34,400 bases of DNA from Prosthecobacter sp. GTDB lineage: Bacteria; Verrucomicrobiota; Verrucomicrobiia; Verrucomicrobiales; Verrucomicrobiaceae. Within the stretch, counting starts at the first letter, position 1. Each line of letters begins with the position of its first letter. Below, piece by piece: positions 1 to 6,591 of this stretch. The stretch is taken from NCBI RefSeq assembly GCF_014879935.1, contig NZ_JACSRD010000081.1, positions 1 through 34,400 on the forward strand, read 5' to 3'. Made by a program: the position numbers and the translations under genes. The notes below the pieces were generated by a model, which made no database searches, was not told the origin of the DNA, and saw only the letters and a program-made list of their open reading frames with translations.

Positions 1-1521
1 GGCGTCGGCGTGGCGGGGGTGCTTGGGATGCGCACGGATGAAGGCACGGAGGGCGGCTTCCGCGTCGCTTTTGCGCTGCGAGGCGAGGTGGAGGGCTTTT
101 TCCAGCTCCAGCGTGGCTGCGGAGTCCTGCCCGTCCTTGCCGATGGAGGCGGCGTTGGAGACGATCTCGAGCTGGCCGAGCAGGGCTTGATACAAGGTGA
201 AGTCGCTGGCCTGGATGGCGGCGACAGCGGCATTGAACAGGGCACGCCGGCGTTCGGTGAGGGTGGTGGCGACGTTGGCGGCGTTTTGAAACAACTGCAG
301 GGCCTGGAGCGGGTCGCCACGGCGGAAGAGGATGCCGCCTGCGGCGAAATCGACGGCGGAGGTGGCAGTGCCGAATTTTTCATGCCATTCCCGGGCGAGG
401 GAGAGCACGCGTTCATCGCTCTTCTGCCTGCTGTGGATGGTCATGGCCAGGCGCATGGCATCACCGAGGCGGGGATGGCCGGAGTGGAGCTGGAGGAGGG
501 CTTCGAGGAGGCCCACGGCCTCGTCGTCACGGTGTTCATCCGCGAGCCATCTGGCGGTGAGGTAGATGGCGTGGCCGCGGAACTCGGTGGTGGCTTCAGC
601 GACGGTGACGGAGGGCTCGGGCTGCTGCTGGGCGGCATTGCCAGAGGAGATCCAGCGCAGCAGGGCCTCTGGCAGGAGGCGAGGCGGGGCGAGATCCCGG
701 TGCGCGTGGTCGAGAAGGTCGAAGGCCTCGGTCCACAGGCGGCTTTCGGCGGTGGCATCAAGGAACTTGATGAGATCCTCGTGGGCCTGAGCGGCGCCTT
801 CCTGGCGGAGCAAGGCCTCGGCTTGCAACAGAACCGCCGCCTGATGGATGCGCTCACCTCCGCCGGTGGCGGCGAGCACGGCCCGCAGCTCATCCTGGGC
901 ACCGGCGATGTTTCCCTTTTTCAGCATGGCACGGGCCTGAAGGTAGTGGCCGCTGGTGCCGCCGGTGGTGGCAGGGGATTGCGCGGGATCCTTGCCTTCA
1001 TTGATCTCGATCTCCGTCTGGAGCAACTGAGCGTGCCTGCGCAGCGCGGCATCGTCTGAGGCGAGGAGCGGGGCGAGTTCCGTCATTGCACCGGCATTTT
1101 CGCCCAGGCTGGCGAGGACCTGCGCGAGCAGAAGCCGGGCGCGTGGCTGGCGGGGAGCGGCGGCCTCGTCGGTGAGAATCTGCCGGGCTGCCTGGAGATC
1201 CCCGTTGAGGGCCAGGGCCTGGCCGCGCCAGAAGGATTCATCATCGAGGTCATGCGCATCGGCCACGAGGAGTACGCGTGCGCCTTCCTCCGCACGGGTC
1301 CAGGCCTCGGCGGCAAAGGTGGCCAGCTCGCGGGTCTCGACGCGGGTCCAGCCCTTGCGTTTCAGCAGTCGCTCGGCCTTCAGGCCGGCGACACCCGGGA
1401 GGCCATCTGCCAGGGCCTGGCGGGCGGAGATGTATTCAGGCGCCTCGGCCAGTCCGGCACCGAGGAGGGCGATGGGAAAGCACAGGGTGGTGGAGATGAG
1501 AAGCCGGCGCAGACAGAGCAT
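1..1521 (-). CDS. Exported TPR-like repeat protein, partial (C-terminus beyond the left edge)
   Basis: The minus strand is open from an ATG at 1519-1521 to the window edge, 507 codons without a stop, so the protein is longer than 507 residues. The N-terminus (MLCLRRLLISTTLCF...) is a typical signal peptide with an arginine-containing n-region and a hydrophobic core up to about residue 25. The rest is rich in Ala, Leu and Glu, with repeating helix pairs such as ARQILTDEAA, ARLLLAQVLASLG and ALQLFQNAANVA, which resemble tetratricopeptide repeats. No catalytic motif was seen. The start lies 69 bases downstream of the PP2C stop codon on the same strand, so it is probably the last of three co-transcribed genes. 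A role as an envelope scaffold or protein-interaction factor is an inference; the TPR assignment is by pattern only. Confidence 0.75.
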   Translation of the reverse strand, partial: MLCLRRLLISTTLCFPIALLGAGLAEAPEYISARQALADGLPGVAGLKAERLLKRKGWTRVETRELATFAAEAWTRAEEGARVLLVADAHDLDDESFWRGQALALNGDLQAARQILTDEAAAPRQPRARLLLAQVLASLGENAGAMTELAPLLASDDAALRRHAQLLQTEIEINEGKDPAQSPATTGGTSGHYLQARAMLKKGNIAGAQDELRAVLAATGGGERIHQAAVLLQAEALLRQEGAAQAHEDLIKFLDATAESRLWTEAFDLLDHAHRDLAPPRLLPEALLRWISSGNAAQQQPEPSVTVAEATTEFRGHAIYLTARWLADEHRDDEAVGLLEALLQLHSGHPRLGDAMRLAMTIHSRQKSDERVLSLAREWHEKFGTATSAVDFAAGGILFRRGDPLQALQLFQNAANVATTLTERRRALFNAAVAAIQASDFTLYQALLGQLEIVSNAASIGKDGQDSAATLELEKALHLASQRKSDAEAALRAFIRAHPKHPRHADA

Positions 1522-1590
1522 TCAGCGCGAGTTTATCGCAGCAATCGGCGCACGGCAAAGAAGAATGCCTCCGCGTGTCCCGCTGGCGGC

Positions 1591-2406
1591 TCAGGCCATC
1601 TCCACCACGACGGCGCTGGCATTGTCACGGCCGGATTCGGCCACGGCGTGCTCGATGATCGCCCGCGCGTCACTTTCCACCAGCATGTCCGCCAGCGCGT
1701 GATCCCAGATGCCATCGATGACGCCATCCGTGCAGAAGAGGAAGCGGTCTCCAGGCTCGCAGCCGACGGAGCCGGTCTGCGGCTCCATGATCTGCTGTCC
1801 GGCGCCGAGCACCTGGTTCAGCATGCTCCTTTTCGGGTGAGTGCGGGCTTCACGTTCGTTGATGCGGCCCTGGCGGCGGAGCCAGCCGACATGGGAGTGA
1901 TCCTCGGTGAGCTGCTTCATGCGGCCGCCTTTGGGCAGCCAGTAGATGCGGCTGTCGCCCACATGGGCGAAGTGCATCCAGCCCGGGGTGAACCAGCCGA
2001 GGCTCAGGGTGGCCCCCATGCCGCGGCATTCATCGTAGCAGCGCCCGAGCTGGAGCAGCTCGGCATGGATGCGGGAGAAAAGCTCCACGAGCACGTCGGA
2101 GTGGCCGGCTGTGATCTGCTGCGCGGACTGCTTGAAGCTCTTCGGCAGAAGCTGGGTGATCTTGTTCACGGCGATGCGGCTGGCGAACTCGCCGGACTTC
2201 GCCCCGCCCATGCCATCGCTCACGGCGAAGACGAAATCGCCGGCGTCATGGGTGGACTCGCCCACCTTGCCGAGGTAGCGGACCTCCCGGGCGTCGAAAT
2301 TCAGGGCGAGAAAGGTGTCCTCGTTGTTGGTGCGCACGCGGCCGGGATGGGTCATGCCGGACCAGCGGAGGTGGTTGGGTGGTTGGGGCGGATTGGGATC
2401 GGTCAT
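1591..2406 (-). CDS. PP2C-family serine/threonine protein phosphatase
   Basis: This 271-residue protein is a single, complete PP2C (PPM) domain with no membrane segment, so it should act in the cytoplasm, removing phosphate from Ser/Thr in a metal-dependent reaction. The signature elements appear in order: RTNNEDTF near residue 26, SDGMGG near 64, HVGDSRIY in the middle, FCTDGVIDG and a closing GRDNASAVVV. The aspartates that bind the two metals in this family are all present. The start codon overlaps the stop of the upstream kinase-fold gene by four bases (ATGA), which suggests translational coupling. The next gene on the strand codes for an exported TPR-like protein. It could be a one-domain phosphatase of the bacterial Stp/PrpC type; its partner kinase would normally be a full-length Hanks kinase, which is not seen here. 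Confidence 0.93.
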   Translation of the reverse strand: MTDPNPPQPPNHLRWSGMTHPGRVRTNNEDTFLALNFDAREVRYLGKVGESTHDAGDFVFAVSDGMGGAKSGEFASRIAVNKITQLLPKSFKQSAQQITAGHSDVLVELFSRIHAELLQLGRCYDECRGMGATLSLGWFTPGWMHFAHVGDSRIYWLPKGGRMKQLTEDHSHVGWLRRQGRINEREARTHPKRSMLNQVLGAGQQIMEPQTGSVGCEPGDRFLFCTDGVIDGIWDHALADMLVESDARAIIEHAVAESGRDNASAVVVEMA

Positions 2407-2804
2407 GAAACGGGAGGGCCGGCAGGCGGGTCGAGCACGGTGGCGAATTCGAAATCGATCAGGCAGAAGCGGCCGTCGCTGGCGCGGTAGGTCACATTGC
2501 GGTCGAAGGGGTCCTCATGGCGGACGCCGAATTCGCGTTCCAGGTCGGAAAAGAGCTCCTTCACCCGGCTTTCGCTGATGCGCTCCACGCGGGAGCCGCA
2601 ATTCGTGGTGACGAGGTAGAGCTGGTCCTCGTGCGCCTCGATCACACGGGGGACGTAATCGCAGCCGCGCTCCTCCAGAACGCGCAGCACCTTCACCTCG
2701 TTGGCGAAGCGTTCCGCGGCGTTCGGACCGCGGAAATGTTTATGCACCCGCCCGTCGTAGCCGATGCGGACGAGCGCGCGCTGGGTGTTTTTGGCTTCGT
2801 GCAT
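2403..2804 (-). CDS. Minimal kinase-fold protein (APH/Bud32-like core, 133 aa)
   Basis: The protein is only 133 residues but carries kinase-like landmarks in order: a GRVHKHF stretch resembling the beta-3 lysine strand (about 18-24), a helix with Glu like the alpha-C helix (ERFANEVKVL, 31-40), a hinge-like LYLVTTN, an HxDxxxxN catalytic-loop pattern HEDPFDRN (96-103) and a LIDFEFA metal-binding motif (115-121). DFE rather than DFG, and no Lys in the loop, point to the aminoglycoside/small-molecule kinase or Bud32 branch rather than Hanks kinases. The chain stops about 12 residues after DFE, so most of the usual C-lobe is missing. I chose the ATG at 2802-2804 because the frame further upstream reads as non-homologous, low-quality sequence. 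It overlaps the PP2C gene by four bases. Activity is uncertain; it could be a pseudokinase or regulatory subunit of the phosphatase. Confidence 0.72.
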   Translation of the reverse strand: MHEAKNTQRALVRIGYDGRVHKHFRGPNAAERFANEVKVLRVLEERGCDYVPRVIEAHEDQLYLVTTNCGSRVERISESRVKELFSDLEREFGVRHEDPFDRNVTYRASDGRFCLIDFEFATVLDPPAGPPVS

Positions 2805-2964
2805 GATTTTTTTTTGGGGGGACAGTTCCGGCAGGGGCGGGGAACTCGCAAGCTCGCAAAAATTCGTCTCGCATCTGGCATGGTGCGTGCTCTGATGGCG
2901 CGCGCCTGCCCCTGGCACCGCCCTGCGAGGCCGGGAAGGCGAACTCAAGTCACACACATCAACC

Positions 2965-3981
2965 ATGGCCAAATACAAACTCGAATACATCTGGTTGGAC
3001 GGCTACGAGCCCGTTCGCAACCTTCGCAGCAAGACTCAGCTCAAAGAATTCGCCAGCTTCCCGAAGCTGGAAGAACTGCCGAACTGGGGCTTCGACGGCT
3101 CCTCCACGCAGCAGGCCCCCGGCGGCAGCTCCGACTGCGTGCTCAAGCCTGTGGCCGTGTATCCTGATTCCACGCGCAAGAACGGTGTCCTCGTGATGTG
3201 CGAAGTCTATAACGCCGACGGCACTCCCCACGCCTCCAACGACCGTGCCACCATCGCCGACGATCCAGACACCTGGTTCGGCTTCGAGCAGGAATACTTC
3301 CTTTACCAGGACGGCCGCCCGCTCGGCTTCCCCGAAAACGGCTATCCCGCCCCGCAGGGCCCCTACTACACTGGTGTCGGCTACAAGAACGTCGGCGACA
3401 TCGCCCGCCAGATCGTCGAGGAGCATCTCGACCTCTGCCTTGACGCCGGCATCAACCACGAAGGCATCAACGCCGAAGTGGCCAAGGGCCAGTGGGAGTT
3501 CCAGATCTTCGCCAAAGGCTCCAAGAAGGCCGCTGACGACGTCTGGGTGGCCCGCTACATCCTGATGCGCCTTTGCGAGAAGTACTGCGTGGATGTCGAA
3601 TGGCACTGCAAACCCCTCGGCGCCACCGACTGGAACGGCTCCGGCATGCACAGCAACTTCTCCACGAAGTTCATGCGTGAAGTCGGCGGTGAGAAGTATT
3701 TCCTCGCCCTTATGGCAGCGTTCGACAAGTATCGCGACGAGCACATCGCCGTTTACGGTCCGGACAATCACATGCGCCTCACCGGCCTGCACGAAACCCA
3801 GTCCATCGACAAGTTCTCCTGGGGCCTTGCCGACCGCGGTGCCTCCATCCGCGTGCCGCACAGCTTCAAGAACAACGGCTGGAAGGGCTACCTCGAAGAC
3901 CGTCGTCCGAACAGCCAGGGCAATCCTTACCAGATCGCCAGCCGCATCCTCAAGACGATCGCCACCGTTCCGACGGCCTGA
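2965..3981 (+). CDS. glnII: Type II glutamine synthetase (GSII)
   Basis: This 338-residue enzyme makes glutamine from glutamate, ammonia and ATP. Its length and motifs fit GSII, the eukaryote-like form, rather than the roughly 470-residue GSI. The N-terminal beta-grasp domain carries FDGSSTQQAPG and the LVMCEVY strand. The catalytic domain carries WFGFEQEYFL (metal-binding Glu residues), GPYYTGVG, a GQWEFQI strand, WNGSGMHSNFST, LTGLHETQ, and the arginine-rich DRGASIRVP and YLEDRRPNSQGNPY segments that bind ATP and substrate. It is a free-standing gene, divergent from the kinase-fold/PP2C operon and followed by its own intrinsic terminator. GSII lacks the adenylylation site of GSI, so control is expected at transcription. 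No strong Shine-Dalgarno sequence is visible before the ATG. Confidence 0.96.
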   Translation: MAKYKLEYIWLDGYEPVRNLRSKTQLKEFASFPKLEELPNWGFDGSSTQQAPGGSSDCVLKPVAVYPDSTRKNGVLVMCEVYNADGTPHASNDRATIADDPDTWFGFEQEYFLYQDGRPLGFPENGYPAPQGPYYTGVGYKNVGDIARQIVEEHLDLCLDAGINHEGINAEVAKGQWEFQIFAKGSKKAADDVWVARYILMRLCEKYCVDVEWHCKPLGATDWNGSGMHSNFSTKFMREVGGEKYFLALMAAFDKYRDEHIAVYGPDNHMRLTGLHETQSIDKFSWGLADRGASIRVPHSFKNNGWKGYLEDRRPNSQGNPYQIASRILKTIATVPTA

Positions 3982-4014
3982 TCTGTCTGGCTGACGAGAT
4001 TCATCTCACCCACG

Positions 4015-4046
4015 AACGCCGCCTGGAAACAGGCGGCGTTTTTTTT
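4015..4046 (+). terminator. Intrinsic terminator after glnII
   Basis: A perfect 10-bp stem (AACGCCGCCT with AGGCGGCGTT) closes a six-base loop, GGAAAC, and is followed by an eight-T run that begins in the last two stem bases. It lies 33 bases after the glutamine synthetase stop codon and before the mrp start, so it should end the glnII transcript. Confidence 0.93.
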
Positions 4047-4143
4047 CGCGCCCGTGGACCTGAGCAGGCCTGGCGCGATGACAAGGCAGCGGTCGTTTGC
4101 AAAGCTGCATCAGCAGGCTAGGGGAAATCGTATCCCCAACCCC

Positions 4144-5181
4144 ATGCCCACTGAACAAGACATCCGCACCGCCCTCGGCAACGTCCGCTACCCTGGCTTC
4201 AGCCGTGACATTCTCTCCTTTGGGCTCGTGAAGGGCATCCAGGTGGCCGGAAACGATGTCGTGGTCGAAATCTCCCTCGCCACACGTGATCCGAACATCC
4301 CGCGCCTCATTCATGAGCAGGCGATGGACGTGCTGAAGAAGCTTCCAGGCGTTGGCGATGTGCGATTGAATTTCGACATCAAAGAACCGCCCGGCGCAGG
4401 CACCACCGGCAGCGAGAAACTCGGCAAATCGAGCATTCCGGGCGTGAAAAAAGTCATCGCGGTCGCTTCCGGCAAAGGGGGCGTGGGAAAAAGCACCGTC
4501 GCATCGAACCTCGCCGTCGCCTTGAGCCAGAGCGGAGCCCGTGTGGGCCTCTGCGACTGCGATTTGTACGGCCCCAGCATCGCGCACATGTTCGGCACCG
4601 ACGAACGGCCGTATCAGAACGACGAGCAGCAGATCGTGCCCATTGAAAAAAACGGCCTGCAGCTCATGTCGATGGGGTTTCTGCTCGAAGACAGCTCTCC
4701 CGTCATCGTGCGTGGTCCCATCGCCACCCGCTACACGCAGCAATTCCTCCGTCAGGTCGCGTGGGACAATCTCGACGTGCTCGTTCTCGATCTGCCGCCG
4801 GGAACGGGTGACATCCAGCTCACCATCGTGCAAACCGTCGCGCTTGATGGCGCGGTCATCGTCACCACGCCGCAGGAGATCGCGCTGATCGACGCACGGA
4901 AGGCCGTCTCCATGTTCCAGAAGGTGAACGTGCCCATCCTCGGCATCATCGAGAACATGAGCTACTTCCTCTGCCCGAGCGATGGCAAGATGTACCACCT
5001 CTTCGGCAAAGGCGGCGGCGAGCACGAAGCCAAACGCCTCGGAGTTCCACTTCTCGGCCAGATCCCCATCACCATGGACGTCCGCGAATGCGGCGACGAA
5101 GGCCATCCGGTCGCCCTCGAGGACCCGGCCAAATCCGCCGCCTCCAAAGCCTTTCGCGAGATCGCGGCGAAACTGAAGTAG
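4144..5181 (+). CDS. mrp: Mrp/ApbC-family P-loop ATPase, iron-sulfur cluster carrier
   Basis: This 345-residue protein matches the Mrp/NBP35 family, which moves Fe-S clusters to target proteins in the cytoplasm. An N-terminal MIP18/DUF59-type domain occupies about residues 1-80 (IRTALGNVRYPGFSRDIL). The deviant Walker A motif GKGGVGKS is at 110-117, followed by DCDLYGPS, the Mrp box LPPGTGD and the ENMSYF segment. At residue 277 the usual C-P-x-C cluster site reads C-P-S-D, so the second cysteine is replaced by Asp; some Mrp proteins also lack this pair. I chose the ATG at 4144 because the family N-terminus begins there; an in-frame ATG at 4054 would add 30 residues that overlap the glnII terminator region. 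It ends next to a REPIN-like repeat and is convergent with the copper-protein gene. Confidence 0.93.
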   Translation: MPTEQDIRTALGNVRYPGFSRDILSFGLVKGIQVAGNDVVVEISLATRDPNIPRLIHEQAMDVLKKLPGVGDVRLNFDIKEPPGAGTTGSEKLGKSSIPGVKKVIAVASGKGGVGKSTVASNLAVALSQSGARVGLCDCDLYGPSIAHMFGTDERPYQNDEQQIVPIEKNGLQLMSMGFLLEDSSPVIVRGPIATRYTQQFLRQVAWDNLDVLVLDLPPGTGDIQLTIVQTVALDGAVIVTTPQEIALIDARKAVSMFQKVNVPILGIIENMSYFLCPSDGKMYHLFGKGGGEHEAKRLGVPLLGQIPITMDVRECGDEGHPVALEDPAKSAASKAFREIAAKLK

Positions 5182-5184
5182 TTT

Positions 5185-5287
5185 GGAGTCCCGGCTTCAG
5201 CCGGAACAGCTCCGTCGAAGCCAGGGCGTTTTCCAGTTCGTCACGCGTGTCAGCTTGCCACGCCTTGCCGCATGAAGGCGGAACTCC
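5185..5287. repeat. REPIN-like inverted pair of short palindromic repeats
   Basis: The gap between the convergent mrp and sulfocyanin-like genes holds two copies, in opposite orientation, of a 15-bp element. Copy one is GGAGTCCCGGCTTCA at 5185-5199; copy two, read on the minus strand, is GGAGTTCCGCCTTCA at 5287-5273. They match at 13 of 15 positions. Each continues into a small hairpin (CCGGCTTCAGCCGG at 5191-5204; CGCCTT/AAGGCG at 5261-5280). The arrangement resembles REP doublets (REPINs) that are mobilised by RAYT transposases. No such transposase is in the window. The hairpins lack a T-run, so they are not good intrinsic terminators. Confidence 0.55.
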
Positions 5288-5291
5288 GAGC

Positions 5292-5885
5292 TCACTTCGC
5301 CTCCACCGCAGGCTTCTCTCCGAGTTGCAGCGTCGGCGCTTTGGCGTCGGCGCTCACGTTGAGCGCGAGCCAGTGGCCGTTGATCGCGTGGGCGGGGAAG
5401 CCGCAGGCGAGGGCGAATTCGCCGGTCTCATCGGTCACGAAGGAGAATTCGGCCTTGGTCAGCGAAAGACCCACCTCAGGCTTCGGCACGCCGCCGCCGG
5501 GAAAGAACGGTTCGCCCATTTGCAGCTTCTTCGTCGTGTCTTTTTCCACCACGATAAGGCTGTGCGGGATGGGGCTGGGGTTGATGAAGGTCACTTCGAC
5601 GGTCCAGTCCTTAGGAATGGTGAAAACCGCCTTGCCATGGGAGTAGCCATTGAAGTTCATGCCGTAGTTCGCGGCCGAGTAGGTGGCGATGAGCACGAGC
5701 TTCACCGTCTTCGGTTTGTCACCCAGTTTCATGAAGTCCGCCTCGGTGATGCCGGCGAAGAGCTCCTTCTTCAGTCCAGGGATCTCCGTTCCGTGTCCCT
5801 CGTGGCCCGCAGGCGGCGTCGCCGGCTGCTGGGCAAGTGCGAATGAGGATGCGAGAGAGAGAACGGTGATGAGGCGGCGGAACAT
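5292..5885 (-). CDS. Secreted sulfocyanin-like cupredoxin (blue copper protein)
   Basis: The 197-residue protein starts with a signal peptide (MFRRLITVLSLASSFALA, cleavage near 18-19) and a His-rich GHEGHG linker. The remainder resembles sulfocyanin (PF06525): an NFNGYSHG strand, INPSPIPHSLIVV with the first copper His at 108, and a C-terminal loop ACGFPAHAINGHW with Cys161 and His166. In sulfocyanins the loop ends G-M-W, where Met is the axial ligand; here it is G-H-W (His171). It probably carries electrons or binds copper in the periplasm. It is divergent from the ECF sigma gene, with about 120 bases between the two chosen starts, so the two may share a control region. A plain structural cupredoxin role is also possible. 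Confidence 0.8.
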   Translation of the reverse strand: MFRRLITVLSLASSFALAQQPATPPAGHEGHGTEIPGLKKELFAGITEADFMKLGDKPKTVKLVLIATYSAANYGMNFNGYSHGKAVFTIPKDWTVEVTFINPSPIPHSLIVVEKDTTKKLQMGEPFFPGGGVPKPEVGLSLTKAEFSFVTDETGEFALACGFPAHAINGHWLALNVSADAKAPTLQLGEKPAVEAK

Positions 5886-6005
5886 GGTTGGCGGATGGAA
5901 GCGGGCTGGGCTTTACGTGCAATGGAGGATCAAACTGTCGCGCATGGAGCGATGAATCTCGCCAGCGCTGAAAAAATCCCCCAAGATGCACGCCATGTTC
6001 CCGTG

Positions 6006-6566
6006 ATGCGCGGCGAACACGACCTCATGAGCGCCTCGCACGACTTGTTTCTCGAAACCCTGCAACGCTACGAGCGGCCCCTCATCCGCTACGCGCACGG
6101 GTTCACGGGCGACCTGGAAGACGCGCGCGACATCGTGCAGGACGTGTTTGTGAAGCTCAGCCAGCACCTTGGAACGCTCGACCATGAGCGCCTGGCCCCC
6201 TGGCTCTTCACTGTGTGCCGCAATCGTGCGCTCGACCACCATCGCAAACATCAACGCATCGTCGTCATGGAAACGGAAACCCTCGATCTCGAAGCCGCCG
6301 CCGATCCCGCGCCCAATGACGCGATGGAGAAGCGGGAAACCGCCACCGCACTGCGTGAGCTCATTGAAACGCTGCCCACGCGTCAGCGTGAGGCCGTGCG
6401 GCTGAAGTTCATCGCCGGCCTCGACTACCAGCAGATCAGCGCGGCGATGAAGACCAGCATCGGCAATGTCGGCTACCTCATTCACCACGGTGTCGCCGCC
6501 TTGAAGACGAAATGGCAGGCGCATGAGCAGCCGCAGCCCGTGAAACTGAAGGCCGTGATGGCCTGA
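6006..6566 (+). CDS. ECF-type RNA polymerase sigma factor
   Basis: Sigma region 2 is seen as RPLIRYAHGFTGDLEDARDIVQ followed by APWLFTVCRNRALDHHRK; region 4 as LIETLPTRQREAVRLKF with an HTH-like DYQQISAAM segment. The pair with a short linker and no other domain is the ECF layout. From the ATG at 6006 the protein has 186 residues, the usual size. Earlier in-frame starts at 5895 and 5952 are possible, but they would add up to 37 residues without homology and run into the divergent promoter region. The stop lies 25 bases before a membrane vWA gene whose N-terminus looks like an anti-sigma domain, so the two probably form a sigma/anti-sigma pair. Confidence 0.92.
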   Translation: MRGEHDLMSASHDLFLETLQRYERPLIRYAHGFTGDLEDARDIVQDVFVKLSQHLGTLDHERLAPWLFTVCRNRALDHHRKHQRIVVMETETLDLEAAADPAPNDAMEKRETATALRELIETLPTRQREAVRLKFIAGLDYQQISAAMKTSIGNVGYLIHHGVAALKTKWQAHEQPQPVKLKAVMA

Positions 6567-6591
6567 AACCCTCAACCTTTTTCTTTTGACC

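Noticed and set aside
10-1059. Long plus-strand open frame of 349 codons
   Set aside because: It is antisense to the TPR-like gene, whose minus-strand frame gives a signal peptide and helical repeats; the plus frame gives Gly-rich sequence typical of a high-GC shadow.
1252-2490. Plus-strand frame of 412 codons
   Set aside because: It is antisense to the PP2C phosphatase, whose family motifs are unmistakable on the minus strand.
2959-3861. Minus-strand frame of 300 codons
   Set aside because: It is fully antisense to glutamine synthetase and rich in Val, Ala, Gly and Asp, as expected for a shadow of a codon-biased gene.
4006-5106. Minus-strand frame of 366 codons
   Set aside because: It is antisense to mrp and also crosses the glnII terminator; no family motif is seen.
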